Below are positions 56,137-64,000 of a stretch of DNA of 64,000 nt, in pieces (the first letter of the stretch is position 1; every line of letters starts with the position of its first letter). The translations under genes and the position numbers were made by a program. The stretch lies in assembly GCA_016630955.3 (NCBI GenBank), contig CM049988.1, positions 744,001 to 808,000 on the forward strand. The letters are read 5' to 3'. This DNA is from Didymella arachidicola. Its lineage: Eukaryota > Ascomycota > Dothideomycetes > Pleosporales > Didymellaceae. Below the pieces are notes generated by a model. That model was not told the DNA's origin, made no database searches, and was given only the letters and a program-made list of their open reading frames with translations.

Positions 56137-58019
56137 ACGTACTTGAAGGGCGAGTGGCCCACCAGGGCGAGTGGCCCACCAGGGCGAGTGGCCCGGTTTT
56201 GCCAAGACCCCACCAAAACTCCCCCTATTATGGCCTAGAACACCACATTTTGGCCCTGCACGGGATAAAACAAGTTATATTATTACTTAGAGTCCTCTTA
56301 TACAGCATTCTTGCACGTTCGCGCGTTGTGCCCACCCTCTCCGCACCGTCCACAGCGTCGTTGGGATAGTTCACCTCCTTCAGCGCGCACCCGCTTCTTT
56401 GCCTTCTTACCATCACCACGCGCCCCAAACTCCTGCAGAGTAGTTAACCGCTGGCCTTCTTCAACTATAAGGCTTCCCTCAGCATGAATACGCTTTCTTT
56501 TGTGCGATTTACGTCGCGTGGCGGCTTCATTAGCTGCTTGAAGCTTAGCTATCTCCTGTTGTGCTAAAACCAGCTTGTGCGCAACAATTGCTGCCCCCTT
56601 TGCGTAGTGCTCAAGCGCGCTTAGCACAGAATTTGGGGAGCTGCCCTGCTGCCTCTTATACTTGTCTCGAATTAGAGTTGATTGCGACTGAAGTTCCAGG
56701 GTATTGCTTGGGGTTTGCGACTGCCAGGGCTCGTTGTTTGTAGGGAGTGGTGGTGATGGAGTGCGCAGCTTCACATTAAGGGTCGATATGACCCGTTCTG
56801 GGTCAAAAGGGACCAGTCCAGCGCCTCGGAACCCTCCCTGGATATTGCTGACAGTAGCGGCTTTCTTGTGAGCTGCTTTGAAGCATGGCAGGAACTCCTG
56901 CTTTGTGACGTGGTTGATCCGGCTGCGCATGAGCTCATTGACCTCAACACCGTACGCCTTCTTCAGAGGGCCAAAACAACCCACGTCAAGTGGCTGCAGG
57001 AGGTGCGACGAGTGCGCAGGCATACATAGGATCACAATCTTATGATCCTTACAGTATTGCGTGAATTCTGCGGTGTTGTGGCTCCCATGACCATCAATAA
57101 TCAGCAATCGGTGGCTGCCAACAGTGCGCGCCTTTGTATGCCTGTCAAAGTGCTTCAACCAGTCAAAACCAAGCTCATTAGTAGTCCAGCCGTTCTCAGA
57201 GATAGCAATAGTCCACTCCTGGGGCAGGTTGTCATCTTTGTACCAGTTAGACTGGTGTTGGCGCGCTTTGAAGATGATGTAGGGCGGAATGGCCCATCCA
57301 GTGGCATTAATGCCCTCAATGACTGTTACCCACTCCCGGTTGCCTGGCTGGACCTGCTTCGCTCGTCCTGGCTTCCCTGCATCTGTAACGACTTTCCCAC
57401 TGCTTATCTGTCCCATTATGAAGCCTATCTCATCGAAGTTGTACGTGTCGTCGTCCTGGATGCCATACTTGGCTTTGGTATTGGCTACTAGGCTGAACCA
57501 GCCCTGGATCACCTCAGGATCCTCGCAGAGGGCTCGCCTGTAGTCGTACTTGCGATTGAACACCACTTTGAGCTCCTCCTGACGCGAAACGAACGTACTG
57601 GCCCATTTTGGGCCAATAGGGGCTAGACCGCGCTCTTTTCGCAGAGAATTGGCCATATCAGTAACAGCTGCGAGCCGGGGGGACTCTCCTCGCGCAGCTA
57701 GCTCAAGTATATGCGTAACAATCACATGCTCCTCAATGTTGGTCAGGTTCCGTGAGTTAGCCATAGTATCAGCGCGTGAAGGTTGTCCAGCAAGTCGGCG
57801 GCGTAGAGTAGTTCGGGGCGCGTTGTAGATGTCTGCAGCGCATCGTATTGAGAGTTTAGGGTCTTGTTGAATAGCTTGTAGTGCAAGCTGTATCTGACGT
57901 TCATTTGACGCGTCAAACTGGTGCTGTTGTAGTAGCATTAGGGTGGTGATGGTGTTTTGGTGGGGTCTTGGCAAAACCGGGCCACTCGCCCTGGTGGGCC
58001 ACTCGCCCTTCAAGTACGT
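56137..58019 (-). mobile_element. Second Fot1/pogo-type DNA transposon (copy 2), nested in copy 1
   Basis: 1883 bp flanked by TA (56135-56136 and 58020-58021). TIRs begin ACGTACTTGAAGGGCGAGTG and extend over about 65 bp. The left end carries an extra unit of ACCAGGGCGAGTGGCCC: three copies of the GGGCGAGTGGCCC iteron on the left against two on the right. The insertion lies in the last codons of the copy 1 transposase. The element is likely intact: TIRs, TA duplication and a full transposase ORF are all present. Confidence 0.93.
56298..57938 (-). CDS. Intact DDE_1 (pogo/Fot1) transposase of copy 2
   Basis: 546 residues on the minus strand from ATG 57938 (MLLQQHQFDASNERQIQLAL); the frame is open upstream into the TIR (MKGEWPTRAS at 58013), but that start would translate the TIR. 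The N-terminus is a helix-turn-helix (AADIYNAPRTTLRRRLAGQ) with a second CENP-B-like DNA-binding part (ANSLRKERGLAPIGPKWAST). The three catalytic aspartates are in YNFDEIGFIMGQ, LLIIDGHGSHNT, and HLLQPLDVGCFGPLKKAY. The C-terminus has basic stretches and a zinc knuckle, RCGRCGEGGHNARTCKNAV. No stop or frameshift interrupts the ORF, so this copy may be mobile. Its protein is clearly related to, but distinct from, the copy 1 transposase, so the two are different subfamilies rather than recent duplicates. Confidence 0.94.
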   Translation of the reverse strand: MLLQQHQFDASNERQIQLALQAIQQDPKLSIRCAADIYNAPRTTLRRRLAGQPSRADTMANSRNLTNIEEHVIVTHILELAARGESPRLAAVTDMANSLRKERGLAPIGPKWASTFVSRQEELKVVFNRKYDYRRALCEDPEVIQGWFSLVANTKAKYGIQDDDTYNFDEIGFIMGQISSGKVVTDAGKPGRAKQVQPGNREWVTVIEGINATGWAIPPYIIFKARQHQSNWYKDDNLPQEWTIAISENGWTTNELGFDWLKHFDRHTKARTVGSHRLLIIDGHGSHNTAEFTQYCKDHKIVILCMPAHSSHLLQPLDVGCFGPLKKAYGVEVNELMRSRINHVTKQEFLPCFKAAHKKAATVSNIQGGFRGAGLVPFDPERVISTLNVKLRTPSPPLPTNNEPWQSQTPSNTLELQSQSTLIRDKYKRQQGSSPNSVLSALEHYAKGAAIVAHKLVLAQQEIAKLQAANEAATRRKSHKRKRIHAEGSLIVEEGQRLTTLQEFGARGDGKKAKKRVRAEGGELSQRRCGRCGEGGHNARTCKNAV

Positions 58020-58179
58020 TAGCTACTACATAATCTCCTCTGTAAATCTCTATATATTATACTATTGCGTTGTTGAGTTGTAAGCCTATAGAGGTGCTTA
58101 AAGTTGGTGGGGTGGCCGACTCGCTTGTATGGCCGACTCGCTTGTAAAACACGTTACTAGAGGCTGTAACTAAGTAGAT

Positions 58180-61018
58180 TGCAGGGATGGCTGCTGAGAT
58201 TTGTCCCCAAGATGAGATTTGTTCCCAACGCTAGCTCGATCTTTGCTAGCGTCATATAGATTACAGGTATTCTATTCATCCGAACATAGGTGCATGTGAA
58301 GGGACGCTGCGTTTGGAACATGCCTGTTGCTGGGCCTATTGTCTACTCACACCGTCGTCTCTTCCGTGGTCCAAGGTCTTTCCAGGCTTCTGGAGCTGCC
58401 ACTGCTGCAGCGCGTTTAGGCCGCCGTGTAGATATGACCTCAGGCTCAATAATTGCATCTTGAGCATCAACCTGTGCAAATCTCTCAGCATAGAAAGCCT
58501 CTATGTCTCCAAAATGATAGTTCCAAGCCATAGTTGGTGTGCAGGAAGCGAAGAGTCCTTGCGTGGCAAGAGCCATGTTCCGCGCCTCCACCAGCTCTGC
58601 AGGATCCTCCTCCTGCCCCGTCTCTGCCAGAAAGTTAGTAGCTGACATCATATCATTATACTGATGTAGAACAGGTTGAGACCGCCGACCTTCAACGTCA
58701 GCCACAAACTCCTCTAGTGTTGGAGGACGCCAGGCAAGAGACGGAGCCATGGTCACTGACACAGCGACAGCTACAGGCGGAGATGATCGAAGAGAAGTAG
58801 GTGGAGGTAATGGTGCGAGTGCAGGTATCGAAACAGATATGCAGGTGGTCACAGGGCCCGCACCTGGCGCAGACGTGGGAACCGAAACAGTGACAGAGGT
58901 GTTGACTTGCTGCAGTGCTTCAGCCAGTGTTTGGCCTTGGGATTCATGGTGAGGTTGAAAGTGATGTATAGAAGGCGTCACGCGCCGTTCGAAAGCTGAG
59001 GGGTCTCGGCGAGTAGATGCTTCATTCCTCCTTGGCGCACCTCTTGTCTGCGCGGTAAGTGGCTCCAGAACAGATTGATACGGCCTGGGGGATAAGAATA
59101 CCGAAGGTCCTTGCTCGCGTTGATAGCGCCAATGGTCATCGTAGAGATGGTTCAATCGTAGTGTGGATCTAGCAGCCATCGCTTCTTGCAGCGTATGGCG
59201 GCATGGAAGACCGTGTGTTTTCTCGAAGAGGCCCGAACAAGGATGCCCACCACGACGCTGTCGTTGCTCTTTCTGCGCAGCAAGTCTTGTTGCCTGATGC
59301 GCTCGATAGCGGGTGGTGTGAGGACATCGTGGATTCCAGGAGGCAGGAAGGGCATGGACTCGAGCTTGTGCTGAAACTTGGTGCTGTGTCTGGAAGAAGC
59401 AAGGTCTTTTCTATACTTGCTGTATTGACTTACGACCATCTGCTCGATCCTGCCGACGACACGAAGCAAGTCACCTGTTGCAGTCATAAGATAGTCCTTC
59501 AAGACCTTGTGCATTCCCTTAACAGGTGAACTTGTGATTGTGTTGTAGTGTCGATGATGGGACGTCCAGGCGGCTGCCCACTCCGCGCGTGTTGTGTATT
59601 GGTTCTCTTGCAGGTACCTGCAAAGCTCCGGCTGGTGTTGTAGTCTTTAAGCAGATCGTTCCATTTGAACTGGAATTCTGCCGGCCTCTTTGCGTAGACA
59701 AGCTGTTCTGATTAGCTGAAAGTCAATTGAACTGTAAAAGAGCTGCTTTGAAGTGCTCTAAGCGCGGAGGGTCAGCGTACCTGAGTCCAACGCTTCATGA
59801 ACGAAGTCCTTTGTTCTGAAATCCTCTGCTTCTCTTCTTTTGTTACGCCATCAGCGTCTCGCCAGATCTGTTGCGCTTTCGTATGAACGTTCTTGTTGAT
59901 ATGCCATACGCACAAAAGCTGAGGAACCCCAGGAAGCAGCGAGCGCGCTGACATCTTTAGAGCCTCTTCCTGATCGCTGATAAACACATGCGGTTGTTGC
60001 ACACCAGTCTTGCGCAGGAAACTTGCGATCGCCCAATGGTAATCTGAATGTGTCTCATTGCTGAGAAAGCAGAAGCCTGCAGAGAAGAACGTCTGCAGGT
60101 TAGTGCAGCCGAGTATGTGCAGTAGAGGGAGTTTATACTTGTTAGTTCGATATGTGCAGTCCATCAGTAGGACGTTAGGGTTTACCAGCAGAAGCTCGAC
60201 CTGCTTCTGATGGGCGAAGAAGAGGTTCTGGATGCGATTGTTGTTGTCCTTCTTCACAGTAAAGATCCAGTTTGTCGAGGACAAGTCGTCTAGCAGTGTC
60301 TCCACTGGGCTTCTTCCGTTGAGATGCTTCTTCCTAATAGCCTTCCTCTCGCTGCGGATATCGGTGGCAGAAATAAGTGTGTCTTGATCCTCTCTTTGGA
60401 TGGCAGCCAGTATCTGCATGGGTCGCACGCCAGCATGGGTCATTGATTCTATCACTTCCTTCTGTGCTGGTGTACGCTTGCGGTAGACATTGTGCGCGCT
60501 CGAGTTGATCGACCGTGGATGGTTGTGGTCCTTGTTTTGTACTTCTAGCTTCCATTGATTGCTGTGCTTTGTTCTGAAGATGACAAGCTTAAAAGGACAC
60601 CCAATGGAGCGTGTGCTTGTGCTGAGAAGCCTCGCAGTCGACTGGTAGTTGTGCCTAAAACGATCGCAGTGATAGTAATAGCGTGTCTTGACAGCCGCAT
60701 GGTGAGGCCAACTTCGCTTGAGGACGAAGCCGTAACCATGCTGCATGCCATGGGTCTTAAGCGCGTCATACGCTTCTTTATATGAGCTGTAGAACAGATC
60801 TGGAGGGGAGGCTATATCCTCCATGCTAGGATGCAAAGTGAATCAACGGGATTGCTTTGGTCCCCTTCGTGCTTGGTCTGTTGCAAAGACGCGCTGATCT
60901 CGCGACGATTTCGTGTTGTGGAGTTATACGCTAAGCCATGTTGAGCGATTAATTTCCGCTAGGTTAGCGTTGGGGATAAATCTCATCTTGGGGACAAATC
61001 TCAGCAGCCTGCAGGGAT
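58180..61018 (-). mobile_element. Mutator-like element (MULE) with 9-bp duplication
   Basis: Body 58189-61009 (2821 bp) flanked by the 9-bp direct repeat TGCAGGGAT (58180-58188 and 61010-61018). TIRs of about 50 bp start GGCTGCTGAGATTTGTCCCC; left 58189-58238, right about 60960-61009, with a few differences (for example GTTCCC against ATCCCC). The 9-bp duplication and the transposase type identify a MULE of the fungal Hop-like kind. One decayed transposase gene fills most of it. Confidence 0.93.
58343..60836 (-). pseudogene. MULE transposase with at least two frameshifts
   Basis: The first part (60836-59772) reads intact for 354 codons: an N-terminal zinc/FAR1-like DNA-binding segment (YYYHCDRFRHNYQS, LEVQNKDHNHPRS) and the MULE catalytic domain (NVLLMDCTYRTNKYKLPLL, VFISDQEEALKMS, QLLCVWHINKNVHTKA). 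A probable intron after WTQ (GTACGC...AACAG) joins it to LVYAKRPAEFQFKWNDLLKD. Then the frame shifts near 59620 to HQPELCRYLQENQYTTRAEW, and again near 59250-59290 to GHPCSGLFEKTHGLPCRHTL, a SWIM-type CxxC...CxH zinc motif. The final 278-codon frame is Pro/Ser/Thr-rich with a basic end (RPKRAAAVAA...RKRRRCE). Two single-base shifts cannot be explained by introns, so the copy looks dead unless these are assembly errors. Confidence 0.85.
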
Positions 61019-61028
61019 AAGTACTGTA

Positions 61029-61245
61029 CTGTGGTACCTGGGATAAGTTTTGTGAGTGGGTCCCGGAGGGGGGAACTAAGACAGTTAGCGTACTGTAACC
61101 ATAAAGGCCTCTAATTAGACAATAACGTATTAGTCAGCTTCTATGGCCGCTCTCGTTCGAGAACAATATAAGAAACAGACTTTGTGATTCGGCCCGCACC
61201 CCTGTTCTCTATCCCCACTCACAAAACTTATCCCAACTACCACAG
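61029..61245. mobile_element. 217-bp MITE with TA duplication
   Basis: Flanked by TA (61027-61028 and 61246-61247). Inverted ends of about 32 bp, CTGTGGTACCTGGGATAAGT at the left and, read inverted, CTGTGGTAGTTGGGATAAGT at the right, both going on to TTTGTGAGTGGG. No coding capacity. Size, TIRs and TA duplication fit a Tc1/mariner-type MITE. Confidence 0.82.
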
Positions 61246-61333
61246 TAATATATCTGAAAGCAGACAGAATCCGATGTAATCTAACGATTAAGGTCATCCG
61301 GTTGTGCCGGACCCAGTCACAATATATACGTCG

Positions 61334-62505
61334 GATACCAGTAGGTAGAAAACACGACAAACAGCGAGAAATCAGTTTTTGGAAATATCATCACAAAAAG
61401 CATCCAAACTACCTGCCAGTGGTCGCAACAGTCTCTGCAGACCATCGCGCGTCCCCCCGCGTTGTTTTGGCACCTGTAGAGTCGCTTTTGCGACCCTGGT
61501 AGGCACAGACAGACAAAATCTGCGAGCAAGCTACTCAACATGACACGCCCACCAAATGCAGCAGCAGCCATCTAGCCACAACACAGCAACGCAAGACGCG
61601 ACGACGAAGCCCAGACACCCCTTGAGAACCACGATTACAATACACGCACAATAGTCACTGATGGGCTTTCCGGTAAGCCCATCGCCAACCGACAATGTCT
61701 GCAACGTCCCGCATCGACGAGCCCTCGGGCCCAACAGCATCACCTCTCACGCGAACCACCTCACAGACATCCCGGCATGCTACCATCGGTGCCACAACAC
61801 ACTTACAGATCACCAGACAGCCTCGCCCACTGTCGCCCCACGTGTTGGAGGAGTGGTGCCACTTCGACACAACCGACAAGGTCTGAGGAGATTCGCGCGA
61901 GAGCTCTGGTGCTCAGTAGGCTCGACGGCACGCACGAGCGGAGCATCGCTCCTGTGAAGCCGCGTTACGACGAAATGCTGCTGCCGCTGCGCCCGGTGGC
62001 AGGTCACACCACAGAACACGGCCGCGTAGGAACCTAGTGGACGGCTTCACAACACATAAAGAACATCAGAGATCAGAGAACAGAGAACATATACGAGGCC
62101 CTGGGGGCATCGGGGCAAGCTAGCACATACGACAACTGAACGCTAGGGGGAGACTGAAGGTATTATGGATGCAAAGCATAAGGCAACCGTGCCTTTACGA
62201 GCCTTGAACGATGCTGCACATACGAGGCTTCGAGTACGGCATACATACGGAAACACAGTTCGCAGAACACAAACACAGGCAAAAGACGTCACCTCTAGAG
62301 ACGGAATGTACATAGTCGTAGATAGAAGCCAGACACCGCCAGGCCTCTGGGGACAGATGGCTCTTTCGAGGGTAAAGTGGGGCGGTGCAGAGTCACATCT
62401 GCACCGCGTCGGCTGTCTACCACGCCTGGCATCCGGGCATAGCTGCATTTAGCGGCTGCAACCGTGTAGGAACCAATCAAATCAAATCAGATACCAGTAG
62501 GTAGA
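61334..62505 (+). mobile_element. Second LINE-derived insertion, internally deleted, 3' UTR intact
   Basis: Body 61350-62489 flanked by a 16-bp direct repeat GATACCAGTAGGTAGA (61334-61349 and 62490-62505). Its last about 350 bp match, with many substitutions, the 3' UTR of the LINE at 53.7-54.4 kb (shared GGGGAGACTGAAGGTAT, CTGCACCGCGTCGGCTGTCT, CCGGGCATAGCTGC), and it ends in a CAAAT-type tail (AACCAATCAAATCAAATCA). Between 61695 and 62037 is a short degraded ORF (MSATSRIDEPSGPTASPLTR, then a shifted frame with HERSIAPVKPRYDEMLLPL), perhaps the start of ORF1. The reverse-transcriptase region is absent. It stops 2 bp short of the sedolisin stop codon. Confidence 0.87.
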
Positions 62506-62507
62506 TT

Positions 62508-64000
62508 CTATGACGGAGGTACGCTGTATGAGCTGTTTGACTGACCCTGCGACGAGAGCTCAAGCAGCTTTCCAAAGTTTGGGGTACCGTAACCTGTGAC
62601 AGGGTCCCAGCCCTCGGTTGCGTTCCATGACGCGTATGCAATCAGTGGCGCCTTGAGACCTGAGTAGATGGACCTGCCGGTGCATCCGGTTGAGCCTCCA
62701 TTCTTGATGTCAGTAAGACCTTGGTAACCCTTACTGTAGATCCATGGGTTCAGGAAACCAAGGGACGGCTGTCCCGCGGCAAGGCGCGCGTTGTTGAGGA
62801 GCGCAACAACGGAAGCAAACACAGGCGCTGATGCTGAAGTGCCTCCAATGGAGATCTGGCGGCCCTGGTCGATAACGCGGAAGCTCTGACCCTGAGCAGC
62901 AACATCAGGGAATCCACGGCCAGCTGGGTTGTAGAGACCCTCCCACTGGGAACCAAGCTTCTCAAGGTACGCACTGACAGCCGCATCTTGGTAAGTAGGG
63001 CGCTCCCAAAGGTCCGAAAAGCCGCCTGATGAGAAGCTGACGGCGCGTTCTGGTTCAATCTTGTAAGTGCCGCCGACAGAAGTCACGTAGGGGCAGGAGG
63101 CAGGGAAGATGGGCAAGAAACGAGTTCTGTTTTTGCCGTCGTTGGTCTGGCATGCCGATCCCACACCAGTGTCTCCACTGCTGAAGATGACGGATACACC
63201 GCGGGTACCAAGCTGGCCAATGATGTCGCAGACCTTCTTAGCATAGGTCGCAGGAACCGACTGCTCATCCTCGCCGTAAGATGTGCTGAGCACTTGGGGC
63301 AGCTCGTCATCTGGAAGCCCAGCAAGGTAAGTGAAGTAGTCGAGGTAAGGCTCATTTTCGTTGTCGTCCTCGGAGGGCTGGTCCAGATCAGGGACTAGTA
63401 TACCACGTCCAGCAGTGCTGTAGAATGTCGTCTCGATGGTAGGATCGACCAAGCCTACGGTGTAGTCGATGTCGAGGTTGGCCTCCACGCTGTCATCCGT
63501 CGCGTTTTGGTCTAGCGTGCCGCCTGGTAAGAGTCTTAGCAACTTCTGCACATGCAACATGTGGAATACCTACCATTGATCGGAGTGACAGTGAAGTTGC
63601 TGCCAGCACCTGGTGAGAACGTCGAGATGAATTGCTTCAAATCAGCAAAGCGTGCGAGCTGCTCCAGGAATCCGCTAACACCAAGCTTAACCGCGCCCTT
63701 TGGGTCGATCTTGTAATCGGCAAAGTTGTATAAGCCTTTGAGACAAGCAGGAGTAATGGTAGTGTTACATGTGGCGTTAATGGCAGCGACGGAGAATGGA
63801 GCTGCCTCCTGCGTAAGGACATTGCTGCGCTCTGCCTTGATCTGACCGAAACGAACGGTCGGCTCGACAAGATCGATGTGATCTCTGATGGCATTTGGCA
63901 CAGAGTAGCTGAGAGCTCGAATCCTCTTCACATCGCGGCGGACTTGGTTCTGATAGGTCTTGAAAGTGGTACCAAGCATCGACTCGGCTCTCTCGACGGG
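62508..64000 (-). CDS. Sedolisin (tripeptidyl-peptidase-type, family S53), partial
   Basis: Acid serine-carboxyl peptidase; the 5' part is beyond the right edge. At least two exons, from the edge to 63574 and 63523-62508 (intron 63524-63573, 50 bp), give a continuous frame of about 480 residues. The prodomain end is visible (ESMLGTTFKTYQNQ, VRRDVKRIRALSYSVPNAI). The mature enzyme shows the catalytic Glu and Asp in SVEANLDIDYTVG, the oxyanion Asp in SSGDTGVGSACQ, and the nucleophile in IGGTSASAPVFASVVALLN. A Ca-binding region with DPVTGYGTPNFGKLL closes the domain. It is secreted by family resemblance; the signal peptide is outside the window. The stop codon at 62508-62510 lies 2 bp from a LINE duplication, so its normal 3' UTR is displaced. 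Confidence 0.93.

Larger units (their letters stand above)
53670..58154 (+). mobile_element. Fot1/pogo-type DNA transposon (copy 1), interrupted by two later insertions
   Basis: Flanked by TA on both sides (53668-53669 and 58155-58156). Terminal inverted repeats of 57 bp start ACGTGTTTTACAAGCGAGTC; the right one is 58098-58154, the left one is split by a LINE insertion and, when that is set aside, agrees with the right. Each TIR has two copies of ACAAGCGAGTCGGCC, likely transposase-binding iterons. Setting aside both inserts and their duplications leaves about 1.86 kb, the usual size for this type of element. It encodes one DDE_1 transposase on the plus strand, now interrupted by a stop codon and by the second element. 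Confidence 0.92.

Noticed and set aside
58343..59179. 278-codon ORF as an independent Pro/Ser-rich gene
   Set aside because: It starts within the MULE SWIM-type zinc motif and lies inside the MULE TIRs, so it is the transposase C-terminus.

Overview
The window is nuclear DNA from a filamentous ascomycete (Pezizomycotina; a plant-associated or saprotrophic Dothideomycete is my best guess, inferred only from gene content). Genes lie on both strands, most with 0-4 short introns of about 45-110 bp bounded by GT/AG. There are fungal-specific families (Zn2Cys6 regulator, Pal1, Nrm1/Whi5, PL9, PL26, sedolisin) and no operons, CRISPR arrays or bacterial signals. I found no tRNA or rRNA gene.

Layout. 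1-10.7 kb: 5' part of a disordered protein gene, PRP45/SNW1, an intradiol dioxygenase, a pyruvate-decarboxylase-type ThDP enzyme, the VAM7 SNARE, and a lineage-specific gene with an apparent frameshift at a G7 run. 11.2-19.5 kb: three secreted carbohydrate-active genes (a debranching-enzyme-like six-hairpin protein, pectate lyase PL9 and exo-rhamnogalacturonan lyase PL26), which look like a small pectin/RG-I set. 20.8-38.8 kb: housekeeping and cell-biology genes: a disordered protein with a C-terminal CAAX box, a GH5 glucosidase, a Nrm1/Whi5 corepressor, a tiny metallothionein, a TBC RabGAP, MED31, pal1, a Rad51-like protein, TAD1 and an NT-C2 protein. 39.3-48.7 kb: three F-box-like orphan genes, a GT34-like glycosyltransferase and a Zn2Cys6 transcription factor. 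49.0-52.4 kb: a PLP-dependent hydroxy-amino-acid dehydratase and a secreted S10 carboxypeptidase.

53.67-62.51 kb is a nested transposon island. A Fot1/pogo-type element (57-bp TIRs, TA duplication) was hit twice: by a 5'-truncated Tad-like LINE inside its left TIR (15-bp duplication), and by a second, apparently intact pogo element inside the last codons of its transposase. Next to it lie a decayed Mutator-like element with a 9-bp duplication, a 217-bp TA-flanked MITE, and a second internally deleted LINE copy (16-bp duplication) that stops 2 bp from the stop codon of a secreted sedolisin protease, which runs off the right edge.

All introns were inferred by eye from reading-frame continuity and GT/AG sites, so boundaries are predictions. 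The most notable items are the TE island with reconstructable insertion order, the pectin-lyase neighbourhood, the CAAX-tailed disordered protein, the metallothionein missed by long-ORF criteria, the KEN/RxxL signals in the Nrm1 homologue, and the tandem F-box-like paralogues.
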